From Clostridia bacterium (lineage in GTDB: Bacteria > Bacillota > Clostridia > Christensenellales > Aristaeellaceae), in assembly GCA_017396845.1 (NCBI GenBank), contig JAFQKQ010000084.1, positions 1 through 64,000 of the forward strand: a stretch of 64,000 nucleotides of DNA. The letters run 5' to 3'. The notes under the pieces are model-generated. The model was not told the DNA's origin. It searched no databases and was given only the letters and a program-made list of their open reading frames with translations. Numbering within the stretch: position 1 is the first letter of the stretch; the number at the start of each line of letters is the position of its first letter. The position numbers were made by a program, and so were the translations under genes. Below, piece by piece: positions 25,221 through 33,307 of the stretch.

Positions 25221-26302
25221 TATTCATTCGCTCCAAGCAATACTTTATTGAGCCAGTCAATCTGGCTCTTCTTTTCGTTTTCAAGCCGTTTTATATCCAG
25301 CTTAACCGGGCGTTTTGTAATCCCTTCTGCGCCCACACGCCCCAGCAGACCGTGTCGATCCGTCTTTGCAAACAGCATGGCACTATGGCCATAAGCCAGC
25401 GTGACTGCACAGGCATGAACACGATCAGACAATGTGAACTCTGCGTTGGCGTACAGATTCAGGTATCCGTACGGAAGATCCGCAACAAAAGAATTCTGCT
25501 GGCGATAGATCTTGCCGCGGAAATGCGGGTGGAAACGATGATCCGTGCGGATCACGTGGAAGCTGCCTACTTCGCTTTTGCGTTTCTTTGCCGGCAGAAT
25601 GCTCATCGCATAAATGAGCGTATCCGTGAAACGATCCGTTTTTGCAGAAAGCGCCGTCAGCCATTTCGGATAAGCGATCTTATAGGTGTTGCCTTCGTAT
25701 TCGAATTGCTGTGCAGACGCCTTTCCATCGCCGGTATCCTTCCAGATTTCCGGTTCGTCAATCTTATCGAAGTTGTAGACAACATAAGGACTCAGACCAC
25801 TCATGCCTGCAGGAGAGTAGCAATCCGGCGTAAAGAACGAAAAACAGATGCCGTTGTAGGCATACTTGGCATATGCACCGAATTCCCTATAAACAGATTC
25901 ATCCCGAGAGGAGATGGCATAAGGCGGGCATTCCTTGAAGAATGCCTTGATCTCCTGACGGGCGGTTTCATTCATTTTCATGGTACCAGCGCTCAGAATG
26001 ATATATCCGATTCCGCGTTCCTTGAGCTTCAGGAGAATGTCCTTCCACAGGCCGAGAAAGTACCTGGAAATAACCGGACCGGCCATCACAACATAATCCA
26101 CATCAAGCGCAGAAATATATTCCAGCTGATTCTGATCTACGTACAGACGCTTACCATAGCTTGTCGTGTATGTCTGAAAATCAGAAACAACCGTGACGTT
26201 CTTTTCACCCAGGACTTTCTTGAGCACATGCTCGACGCCAAGGCTGAAAAATCCATTACCGATATTCGTGCACCAGAAGCCGGTACAATAAGCAACTTTC
26301 AT
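25220..26302 (-). CDS. Polysaccharide pyruvyl transferase family protein
   Basis: The 360-residue protein shows the pattern of the CsaB/WcaK superfamily: GNGFFSLGVEHVLKKVLG near the start, AISSRDESVYREFGAYA in the middle and LSDRVHACAVTLAYGHSAML near the end. The family transfers pyruvate ketals to glycans, although many members in such clusters are unproven. It is the first gene of the minus-strand polysaccharide cluster. No convincing promoter was found in the 200 bases upstream. Confidence 0.8.
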   Translation of the reverse strand: MKVAYCTGFWCTNIGNGFFSLGVEHVLKKVLGEKNVTVVSDFQTYTTSYGKRLYVDQNQLEYISALDVDYVVMAGPVISRYFLGLWKDILLKLKERGIGYIILSAGTMKMNETARQEIKAFFKECPPYAISSRDESVYREFGAYAKYAYNGICFSFFTPDCYSPAGMSGLSPYVVYNFDKIDEPEIWKDTGDGKASAQQFEYEGNTYKIAYPKWLTALSAKTDRFTDTLIYAMSILPAKKRKSEVGSFHVIRTDHRFHPHFRGKIYRQQNSFVADLPYGYLNLYANAEFTLSDRVHACAVTLAYGHSAMLFAKTDRHGLLGRVGAEGITKRPVKLDIKRLENEKKSQIDWLNKVLLGANE

Positions 26303-26502
26303 CTGTGTTCTACCTTTCTGTCAAGGCATCTATTGTCTAGCAGCCATTACTCTGCGGTACTGGCTATAACCTTCTATTTATGTATTTTGTCCCCACCGGG
26401 ACCACAGCAACAGGCTACGCTCAACTACAGCCCACTACGTCCAACTACGCAGCCCGCATTTTTGCACCTGAAAATCCCATAAAAACAGCAATCTGACCGC
26501 AG
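26303..26502. other. Leader of the polysaccharide cluster
   Basis: No gene is visible. Around 26420-26455 CACTAC/AACTAC triplet-like units recur imperfectly. A TTGACA sits only 21 bases upstream of ATG 26302 (minus strand), too near to act as a -35. CCGCAG (26499-26504) and CTGCGG (26509-26514) form a small hairpin that runs into the next remnant. The cluster promoter remains unidentified. Confidence 0.3.
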
Positions 26503-27082
26503 TCAGCTGCGGCCAGACATGCTGTGCGACCTTCGCCGATTTTGGGCTATATAAGCTTGCGGAGAGGATGCTCTGTTGCGGATCGCTTTATCCGCATTTT
26601 TGGATTCGATGTTTGGATAGCGGTATTTCAGCATAGACCGGGGTTGCATCTGGCGCGTTTCTGCGTTATTGACACAATCGTCATTGGCAATTTTAGCCGC
26701 CTGCTCCATAAGCTGTGCCAATTCCATGCCGAAGGCCATACATTTATACGATTCATGTTTTCGGCCATCCAAACCTGCAACAGCACCAACAGCACCGAAT
26801 ACCGCAGCGCTCTATACATCCTTTTTGAAGTTGGAACCGTCTTTCACGGTACCAACAACCGCTTTGCTGCCTCCGCATGCTGCAAAATCTCCGCACAGCT
26901 GAATATCCTTTCAGATATTCGGCTTGACGAATCGCTTCTGCAGCTTCATCTTTTGCTTTTTCGGCTATTTTCCAAGCGAAAGTCCGGCAAGAAAGGCCGC
27001 TTTGATCCATCCGGTGCAAAGCACCATTTGGCCTTTCTTCTTTCTCTTGTGCATAGATATAGCTACATTTATTATATCTCAA
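26503..27082 (-). pseudogene. Decayed gene with coiled-coil and glycine-rich segments
   Basis: On the minus strand a helical start (AEKAKDEAAEAIRQAEYLK) shifts frame into DIQLCGDFAACGGSKAVVGT, followed by a TAG where CAG would fit, then SAAVFGAVGAVAGLDGRKHE and MAFGMELAQLMEQAAKIAND. One frameshift and one nonsense codon separate good coding stretches. The first part matches the remnant at about 370-480, including DNA around GCTTTTTC. The original protein is not recognised; the hydrophobic glycine-rich part hints at membrane contact. Confidence 0.5.
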
Positions 27083-27275
27083 AAGATGAATAATAGCAAT
27101 ACGGCTTCCTTCTATTTTACCTTCCGGCGGAATGCTGTAATATTTTTGTATAGAGGAGGAGAGAGCATTCTTGTGAGGGACTTAAATAACTTAAGGGCGG
27201 GTTCCGGAATCTGGGTTCCATTTTTATATCTCTCCGCCCCCTTGAACATGGAACAGGCGCACGTACAGTCCAACG
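27083..27275. other. Gene-free stretch
   Basis: AT-rich sequence with no recognisable gene, repeat or promoter before the terminator at 27276; it separates the minus-strand polysaccharide side from the starch locus. Confidence 0.3.
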
Positions 27276-27322
27276 GAAAAAGCGGCGTAAGAGAAATGAT
27301 TCTCTTGCGCCGCTTTCTTTTC
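27276..27322. terminator. Strong, probably bidirectional terminator
   Basis: AAAAAGCGGCGTAAGAGA pairs with TCTCTTGCGCCGCTTTCTTT around a four- to five-base loop. A and T runs on both sides allow termination in either direction. Confidence 0.75.
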
Positions 27323-27406
27323 TATGGGTTAATTATGGGGGACAGGCGCTTTTTCTGATTCGAATGAAATCAAGAATTTTCTTCGATTTTGCTGCATATT
27401 CGGCGT

Positions 27407-27420
27407 GGAAACCGGTTTCC
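27407..27420. promoter_or_regulatory. LacI-type operator palindrome
   Basis: GGAAACCGGTTTCC is a perfect 14-base palindrome with the central CG and AAAC/GTTT arms of LacI/MalR-type operators. It lies 12 bases upstream of the -35 box of the starch locus, whose last gene encodes a LacI-family repressor. Binding is inferred. Confidence 0.65.
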
Positions 27421-27431
27421 GTTTTGACTGA

Positions 27432-27459
27432 TTGACAACATTCCGGGAAACGGTATACT
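27432..27459 (+). promoter_or_regulatory. Promoter of the starch locus
   Basis: TTGACA (27432-27437) and TATACT (27454-27459) are 16 bases apart, 34 bases upstream of ATG 27493. Confidence 0.75.
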
Positions 27460-27492
27460 AAAATTACAAAAACCGTTCAAGGAGGTTATACC

Positions 27493-28479
27493 ATGAAGAA
27501 ATTCATCGCTTTGCTGCTCGCCCTGTTGATGCTCCCCGTCCTGCCCGTGATGGCGGAGAGCGCCGAAATGATCGTTGTGTATGCACAGGTACCTGACACC
27601 TGGGCTTATCCCTGCGCATGGTCCTGGAACGCTGCAGGTGAGAACGCCTTCGCTGCGTGGCCGGGCGACATGATGGAGCCTGACGCCAAGAATCCCGGCT
27701 GGTACTACATTTACGTTCCCGCCGGCATGGAAAGCGTCATCATCAACGCAAACGACGGGGCCGTCCAGACCGCTGAAGTGAAGATCGACAAGCAGAACGC
27801 TTGGATCACTGTGATGGAAGACGGCGCTTTCGAAGCTGCTTTCGAGCAGAAGACCGAAGGAGACATTCCCGCTTACGCTTGGCGCTACACCGTCTGGGCT
27901 AAGGTTGACCCTTCTTGGGAAGCGCCCTGCATCTGGGCTTGGGCGGATCCTGCCGGAACCAATGCTTTCGCTGCATGGCCGGGCAAGGCCATGAAGGCCA
28001 ACGAAAACGGGTGGTACTGCGCCATGGTTCCCGAATGGTGCAACAGCGTGATCATCAATGCCAATGGCGGTACGGTGCAGACCGCTGATCTCAAGGATCT
28101 TGATCCTGCCGATCTGTGGATTACTGTGGGCGCTGACGCTGCCGCAGAAATTACCTATGAGGATCCCAACGCGCCCGTTGCTGAAGACATCACCGTGTAT
28201 GCGAAGGTTCCTGCGGATTGGGAAGCCCCGTGCCTGTGGGCCTGGAGTCATCCCGACGGCACCAACGCCTTCACCGCTTGGCCCGGCGAGGCTTTGACCG
28301 CCGGTGAAGATGGCTGGTATGCCATTACCGCGCCCGGCTGGATCAACAGCGTGATCATCAATGCCAACGGCGGTACGGTGCAGACCGCTGACCTTCGTGT
28401 GGAAGCCGGTGCGGATCTGTATGTGACGGTTGTCAGCGCTGAAGAAGCAGCGGTTGCTTACGAAAAGCCTGCGGAGTAA
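27493..28479 (+). CDS. Secreted protein of three CBM26-like starch-binding modules
   Basis: This 328-residue protein has a signal peptide (residues 1-21, cleavage after VMA) followed by three repeats of about 95 residues (about 26-118, 130-225, 236-326). Each reads VYAxVPxxWxxPCxWAW, then NAFxAWPG, GWY, SVIINANGGxVQTAD, which is the CBM26 starch-binding pattern with aromatic ligand residues. There is no catalytic domain, lipobox, sortase motif or SLH domain, so it may be released or held by glycan. It is first in the starch operon, with AAGGAGG and its own promoter, and probably captures starch for the transporter. Confidence 0.8.
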   Translation: MKKFIALLLALLMLPVLPVMAESAEMIVVYAQVPDTWAYPCAWSWNAAGENAFAAWPGDMMEPDAKNPGWYYIYVPAGMESVIINANDGAVQTAEVKIDKQNAWITVMEDGAFEAAFEQKTEGDIPAYAWRYTVWAKVDPSWEAPCIWAWADPAGTNAFAAWPGKAMKANENGWYCAMVPEWCNSVIINANGGTVQTADLKDLDPADLWITVGADAAAEITYEDPNAPVAEDITVYAKVPADWEAPCLWAWSHPDGTNAFTAWPGEALTAGEDGWYAITAPGWINSVIINANGGTVQTADLRVEAGADLYVTVVSAEEAAVAYEKPAE

Positions 28480-28491
28480 AATCATCGCGCC

Positions 28492-28527
28492 GGGGCAGGA
28501 CGGATTGATTCCGCCCTGCCCATTTTC
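28492..28527 (+). terminator. Attenuator-like hairpin after the CBM26 gene
   Basis: GGGCAGGACGGA pairs with TCCGCCCTGCCC across a five-base loop with one mismatch, followed by ATTTTCC. It would let most transcripts end after the CBM26 gene, leaving fewer for the transporter genes. Confidence 0.55.
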
Positions 28528-28547
28528 CGGTTTAGGAGGTATTTGAG

Positions 28548-29756
28548 ATGCGTAAAGTGTTCGCACTGCTTTTGATGATTTGTTTGATTTTCACCATGAC
28601 CGGCTGCTCCCGGAAGGAAAACACCGCTTCCGGCCCTGTGACGATTACCGTCTGGCATGACAAAGAGGACGCCGTGATCGCCGTTCTGGAAGAGGCGGTT
28701 AAGCCCCTCCGGCCGGACATTAACGTGGTGTTTGAAAAGAAAAGCGGAATGACCGAATCCCTGAAGCTGGTAGGCAACGACAAAAATGCCGCGCCAGAAA
28801 TGTATTTCTTCGCCCATGACAAGATCGGCGTGTATGCCGAAATGGGCGTTATTGCTCCGATCACCGATTTTGTGGATGTATCGGAGCAGGCAGGCTATGT
28901 GCCGATCACGGTGCGCGGCGCAGCCTACAAGGGTAAGATCTACCAGATGCCCCTGTACTTTGAAACGCTGCTGTTCATGTACAACAAAAAGTACATGAAG
29001 GAAGCCGATATCCCGGCGACCACCGAACAGCTTTACGGCTACATGGAGCGCAAGACCAAGTACGGTCACTACGGCTTTGTGGAGCAGCATTCCACGCCCT
29101 ACTATGCAGCCGGCTGGATCCATGGCTTTGGCGGCAGTATTCTCTCTGAAGACGGTAAGCCCGGCCTGAACGCGCCGGAAACCGTCAAAGCACTGGCCTA
29201 TCACAAGAAGTTTGTGGATTACATGCCCGGAGAAACAGAGTATGCGACGGTAAACACCCTTTTCACGGAGGGTATGGCTCATGCGACCATCGCCGGCCCG
29301 TGGTTTATTCCCACGGTTCGCGCAGCCGGTATTGATGTAGGCATCGCACCCATGCCCATCGTGGATGAGACCGGGCTTCCGCTGGCTCCCTATTCCGGTG
29401 TGCAGGGCCTGCATGTGCTGAAGGTGCATGCCGAAACGAAAAAGGCTCCCATCACTGCCGTACTGACTACGCTCATGCAGCCGGAAGTCAGCAACAAGCT
29501 GGCGAAAGTCAGCGGCTGTGCGCCTGCGCTGGAAAGCTGCTATGCGCAGGATGATGTGAAGAATGACGTGCTGATCATGGCCATGCGCTCTACGGCTGAA
29601 ACGGCTGTCCCCATGCCCAACACGCCCGAACTGGATGTGATGTGGACGGTTGCCGGTTCATTGCTTACGGATGTGAACATGAGCGGCTATGAAGTGCAGA
29701 CGGCTGCCGACAGCGCACAGAAAAAGGCGCTCGAGCTGATCGAGGCGATGAAATAA
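28548..29756 (+). CDS. Maltodextrin-type ABC binding lipoprotein
   Basis: This 402-residue solute-binding lipoprotein has lipobox MTGC (Cys20), then ITVWHDKEDAVIAVLEEA and PAATTEQ-type sugar-binding elements such as QMPLYFETLLFMYNKKYM and GPWFIPTV. It resembles MalE/GanX family-1 binding proteins. It lies directly before malF- and malG-like genes, overlapping the first by one base, within the starch locus, so maltodextrins are the likely ligands. Confidence 0.85.
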   Translation: MRKVFALLLMICLIFTMTGCSRKENTASGPVTITVWHDKEDAVIAVLEEAVKPLRPDINVVFEKKSGMTESLKLVGNDKNAAPEMYFFAHDKIGVYAEMGVIAPITDFVDVSEQAGYVPITVRGAAYKGKIYQMPLYFETLLFMYNKKYMKEADIPATTEQLYGYMERKTKYGHYGFVEQHSTPYYAAGWIHGFGGSILSEDGKPGLNAPETVKALAYHKKFVDYMPGETEYATVNTLFTEGMAHATIAGPWFIPTVRAAGIDVGIAPMPIVDETGLPLAPYSGVQGLHVLKVHAETKKAPITAVLTTLMQPEVSNKLAKVSGCAPALESCYAQDDVKNDVLIMAMRSTAETAVPMPNTPELDVMWTVAGSLLTDVNMSGYEVQTAADSAQKKALELIEAMK

Positions 29757-30649
29757 TGAACGGTAAACGAAAAAGCTATCTGAAATCATGGATGATCAGC
29801 AGCCCTGCGCTGATCCTGATCGGGCTGATCGTGGTGTTTCCCATTCTGTACACCTTTTACATCAGCCTGACCAACATGAACACCTATCACTGGTTCAATT
29901 ATGATATCATCGGGCTGAAAAACTATGCCCGCGCCGTGACGGTGTTTGATTCCGGCTTCCTTGAGGCGCTGGGGAACACCATTTTGTGGACGGCGGTCAA
30001 CATGGCGATGCAGCTTGTGATCGCATTTGTGATTGCCAACTTCCTGAACGTTCCCGGATTGCGGCTGAGGAATGTGTACAAGACGATTCTCATGTTTCCG
30101 TGGGCTATGCCCGGCTATGTGAGCATCCTTCTGTGGAAGACGGGCATGTTCAACAGCCAGTTTGGCCTTCTGACCCAATGGATGGAGCAGCTTTCCGGAC
30201 AGATGATCCGCTGGCTGCAAAACGATGTGAGCGCCTTCATCTGCTGTACGGTGGTGAATCTGTGGCTGGCGCTGCCCTTCATGATTATGATCATGGACGG
30301 CGGCCTGAAAAGCATTGACCGCAGCTACTATGAATCCGCTACGCTCGATGGTGCAGGCCCGATCCGTCAGGCCGTCAGTATCACGGTACCCTGCCTGAAG
30401 CCTGTCATCGGCCCGTCGGTCATGATCACGCTGTTTACCACCTTCAAGCAGTTCGACGTGATCTATCTGATGACCCAGCAGGTGGGCGCGCAGACCGGCG
30501 CGCATATACATACGGTCATTACCTATGCATATGAGAATGCCTTCATCACTAACAATTACGGATATTCCTCTGCAATCTCCGTGATGATCTTCCTGATGCT
30601 GATCGTTTTTGCGCAGCTGACGGGCAGAAGAAAGGAGGCAGATGCATGA
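29756..30649 (+). CDS. Sugar ABC permease, MalF type
   Basis: This 297-residue inner permease has six predicted helices and the EAA loop YYESATLDGAGPIRQAVSIT near residue 195. It is shorter than E. coli MalF, as is usual in Bacillota. Its ATG overlaps the TAA of the binding-protein gene and its stop overlaps the next ATG (ATGA), so the genes are translationally coupled. No ATPase gene is in the operon; a shared MsmK-type ATPase elsewhere probably powers it. Confidence 0.85.
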   Translation: MNGKRKSYLKSWMISSPALILIGLIVVFPILYTFYISLTNMNTYHWFNYDIIGLKNYARAVTVFDSGFLEALGNTILWTAVNMAMQLVIAFVIANFLNVPGLRLRNVYKTILMFPWAMPGYVSILLWKTGMFNSQFGLLTQWMEQLSGQMIRWLQNDVSAFICCTVVNLWLALPFMIMIMDGGLKSIDRSYYESATLDGAGPIRQAVSITVPCLKPVIGPSVMITLFTTFKQFDVIYLMTQQVGAQTGAHIHTVITYAYENAFITNNYGYSSAISVMIFLMLIVFAQLTGRRKEADA

Positions 30650-31494
30650 CCGCCCGTAAATTCGTTCGTAAGGCAGTAAAGCATACGGCATTGAACGCCT
30701 TCTTCATCGTCTGCTGCTTTCTGGCGCTGCTGCCCATTCTGTATGCGCTGAGCGTATCTTTTGATGCAAAGGGCTCACTGCTTTCCAGCAGCTTCTCCTT
30801 CATTCCCGAGGAGGCAACGCTTAAGCATTACATTGCGGTGTTCACGGAGGAGCCCGTGCTTCAGTGGTTTGGCAACACCATGCTGCTGACGGCGGCAACG
30901 GTGGTGCTGGCGATGTGCTGCGCGGTTCCTGCGGCGTATGTATTCTCCCGGCGGCGCTTCCCCGGAAGGTCTACCGTTCTGCGCAGCCTGCTGCTTCTGC
31001 ATTCCTTCCCATCGATCCTGTCCATGTTCGCCATCTACAAGCTCATGAGCACGATGGGCATGATCAATACCCACATCGGTCTGATCGTCATCTACGCCGG
31101 TACTATGGGCGTGTTCGCAATGCTGAACATGAAGGGCTACTTCGACGCTATTCCGTTGGAAATTGAAGAAGCCGGGAAAATCGACGGCTGCACGGACTTC
31201 CGCATCGTAACCGGGATTGTTATGCCGCTGGCACGGCCTTCGCTGATCGTGACCATGGTGATGATCGTCAACTTCGTCTGGAATGAGTACATCTTCTCCA
31301 TCAACTTCCTCACCGGATCTGACCGCATGACGCTGGCGTCCGGTCTGTATTCCTTGCAGGCGACGGAAACCAGCGGTTCCTGGCCTGTATTTGCAGCGGC
31401 GTCGCTGGTGGTCTCCTTCCCGGTGCTGGTCATATTCTTCCTGTCGCAGAAATACATGGTCTCCGGCCTGACGGCAGGCGGAGTGAAAGGATAA
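30646..31494 (+). CDS. Sugar ABC permease, MalG type
   Basis: The 282-residue permease has six helices and the EAA loop PLEIEEAGKIDGCTDFRIVT, typical of MalG. It pairs with the preceding permease to form the channel. The last residues (KYMVSGLTAGGVKG) match the conserved MalG end. GH13 starts 4 bases after its stop codon. Confidence 0.85.
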   Translation: MTARKFVRKAVKHTALNAFFIVCCFLALLPILYALSVSFDAKGSLLSSSFSFIPEEATLKHYIAVFTEEPVLQWFGNTMLLTAATVVLAMCCAVPAAYVFSRRRFPGRSTVLRSLLLLHSFPSILSMFAIYKLMSTMGMINTHIGLIVIYAGTMGVFAMLNMKGYFDAIPLEIEEAGKIDGCTDFRIVTGIVMPLARPSLIVTMVMIVNFVWNEYIFSINFLTGSDRMTLASGLYSLQATETSGSWPVFAAASLVVSFPVLVIFFLSQKYMVSGLTAGGVKG

Positions 31495-31497
31495 GCC

Positions 31498-33303
31498 ATG
31501 AACAAGCAAGCCATCCTGCACATACCAATGTCCCAATATGCCCATGGGCTGGATGACGACACCATTGTATTCCGCCTGCGCTGCGCACGCGGCGACCTGA
31601 AACAGGTGCGGCTGATTTACGGTGATCGTTCCTGCCGGAATACGCCGGTGGACTATTTTTACGCAGAAATGTCCCTTGCTGCCTATGATCTTTTGCATGA
31701 CTGGTTTGAGGTCACGCTGAAAAGCCCCTTCAAGCGGGTATGCTACGGTTTTCGGCTGACCGATCAGGCGGGCGAAACAACGCTGTATTATGGCGATCAG
31801 TTCAATGACTCCCTGACCGCGGATCGTTCGGAATACTTCCAGCTGCCCTACAATCACCGTTCTGACCGGGCAGACGTGCCGGAATGGATGAAGGACGCCA
31901 TCGTCTACAACATCTTTCCGGACAGCTTTGCAACCTCAAAACGATCCATCATAGACCTGCCTGCTGCGGCGCAGCATGACGGCCTGACCGTCCGTGGAAA
32001 GCGCGGCGGTACAATCCGCGGTATCATGGAGAATCTGGATTATCTCAAGGATCTGGGCGTAAACTGCATTTACATGAACCCCATCTTTGCTGCCGGTGAG
32101 TATCACAAATACGATTTGATTGATTATTACCACATCGATCCGGCGTTCGGAACGGATGATGAATTCCGTACGCTTGTCAATACGGCGCACGGCATGGGAA
32201 TCCGCGTAATGATCGATGGGGTATTCAATCATTGCGGCTGGAAATTCTTCGCTTTCCGGGATGTAATCGAGCACGGCCGCGCCTCGCGCTATTGGAGCTG
32301 GTTCTTCCGTTTGCAGGAGCCGGTCATCGTGCCGGACAACATGGAAGACTACCCGACCTACGAATGCTTCGGCTATGAGCGCATGATGCCGAAGCTCGCT
32401 ACCGACAATCGGGAAGTGCAGAAATACTTCTGCGATGTGGGCGTACACTGGGTGAGGGAATACGACATTGACGGCTGGCGGCTGGATGTGGCCAGCGAGG
32501 TCAACGACGGCTTCTGGCGCGCTTTCCGCGAGGCGGTCAAAGCGGTTAAGCCCCAGTGTGCCCTGATCGGCGAGGTATGGGAAACCGCCTGCCATTGGCT
32601 GGACGGCAGCATGTTTGATTCCACCATGAATTACGATTTCCGCCGTCATTGCAAGCGCTTCTTCGCTGATGAAGACATTGATGCGCAGGGCTTCAACGCC
32701 CGTGTGACCGATATGCTCATGCGCTATCGTAAGCCTGTGCTGTACGGCCAGCTGAATCTGCTGGACAGCCACGATGTAAGCCGATTCCTTTCCCTGTGCG
32801 GCGGCGACAAGCGAAAGATGCGGCTGGCCATCCTGTTCCAGATGACCTTTGCCGGCATGCCCTGCGTTTTCTACGGCGATGAACAGGGAATCACCGGTAT
32901 TCTGGAAGACGAATACCGACACCCGATGGTGTGGGATCAAACGGACGAACTGCACGGCTTCTACCGTCAGGCCATGCGCATTCGTCAGACGGAAGCCGCG
33001 CTGCGAAGAGGTGATTTCCGCTGCGTATTTGCCGGAAAAAACAACGGGCTTTACATCTACGCCCGCAGCAACGAGGGGGAAACCATCACCGTATTCATGA
33101 ATCGCTCCGAGGAAGCCTGCAGCGTGCGGAAAAAGGGAGAAATTCTGTGGCAGTCCGGCTTTAGGGCGGGGGATGTCCCGACGAGTTTGAGCGATTGTCA
33201 TCAATCGCCGTCAGAAGCCCGCAACGAACATTTTGTGGGTTGCAGGCCGGAAGCGAAGGATGGTATACTTGAGGCGTATGGATTCCTGATTTGCAAGGAG
33301 TGA
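31498..33303 (+). CDS. GH13 neopullulanase/cyclomaltodextrinase-like enzyme
   Basis: The 601-residue enzyme has an N-terminal beta domain (about 1-115, CBM34-like) and a GH13 barrel: VMIDGVFNHCG, GWRLDVASEV (nucleophile Asp330), LIGEVWE (acid/base Glu359) and LLDSHDVSRF (Asp426). No signal peptide, so it acts inside the cell on imported maltodextrins. The final 45 residues (WQSGFRAGDVPTSLSDCHQS onward) are unlike the usual C-terminal beta sheet until the closing AYGFLI, and their DNA contains the promoter for the repressor gene. Confidence 0.85.
   Translation: MNKQAILHIPMSQYAHGLDDDTIVFRLRCARGDLKQVRLIYGDRSCRNTPVDYFYAEMSLAAYDLLHDWFEVTLKSPFKRVCYGFRLTDQAGETTLYYGDQFNDSLTADRSEYFQLPYNHRSDRADVPEWMKDAIVYNIFPDSFATSKRSIIDLPAAAQHDGLTVRGKRGGTIRGIMENLDYLKDLGVNCIYMNPIFAAGEYHKYDLIDYYHIDPAFGTDDEFRTLVNTAHGMGIRVMIDGVFNHCGWKFFAFRDVIEHGRASRYWSWFFRLQEPVIVPDNMEDYPTYECFGYERMMPKLATDNREVQKYFCDVGVHWVREYDIDGWRLDVASEVNDGFWRAFREAVKAVKPQCALIGEVWETACHWLDGSMFDSTMNYDFRRHCKRFFADEDIDAQGFNARVTDMLMRYRKPVLYGQLNLLDSHDVSRFLSLCGGDKRKMRLAILFQMTFAGMPCVFYGDEQGITGILEDEYRHPMVWDQTDELHGFYRQAMRIRQTEAALRRGDFRCVFAGKNNGLYIYARSNEGETITVFMNRSEEACSVRKKGEILWQSGFRAGDVPTSLSDCHQSPSEARNEHFVGCRPEAKDGILEAYGFLICKE
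33240..33269 (+). promoter_or_regulatory. Promoter for the LacI-type gene inside the GH13 3' end
   Basis: TTGCAG (33240-33245) and TATACT (33264-33269) are 18 bases apart, 39 bases upstream of ATG 33308. It would give the repressor expression independent of the operon it controls. Confidence 0.5.
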
Positions 33304-33307
33304 TCCT

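Noticed and set aside
26320-26325. TTGACA as -35 of the polysaccharide cluster
   Set aside because: It lies 21 bases before the start codon and has no -10 box at the right distance.
26420-26455. Short tandem CACTAC/AACTAC units as a regulatory array
   Set aside because: Copies are imperfect, few, and not placed next to a recognisable promoter.
30775-31857. 360-residue minus-strand frame across malG and GH13 starts
   Set aside because: Spans two well-supported plus-strand genes and has no family-like motifs.
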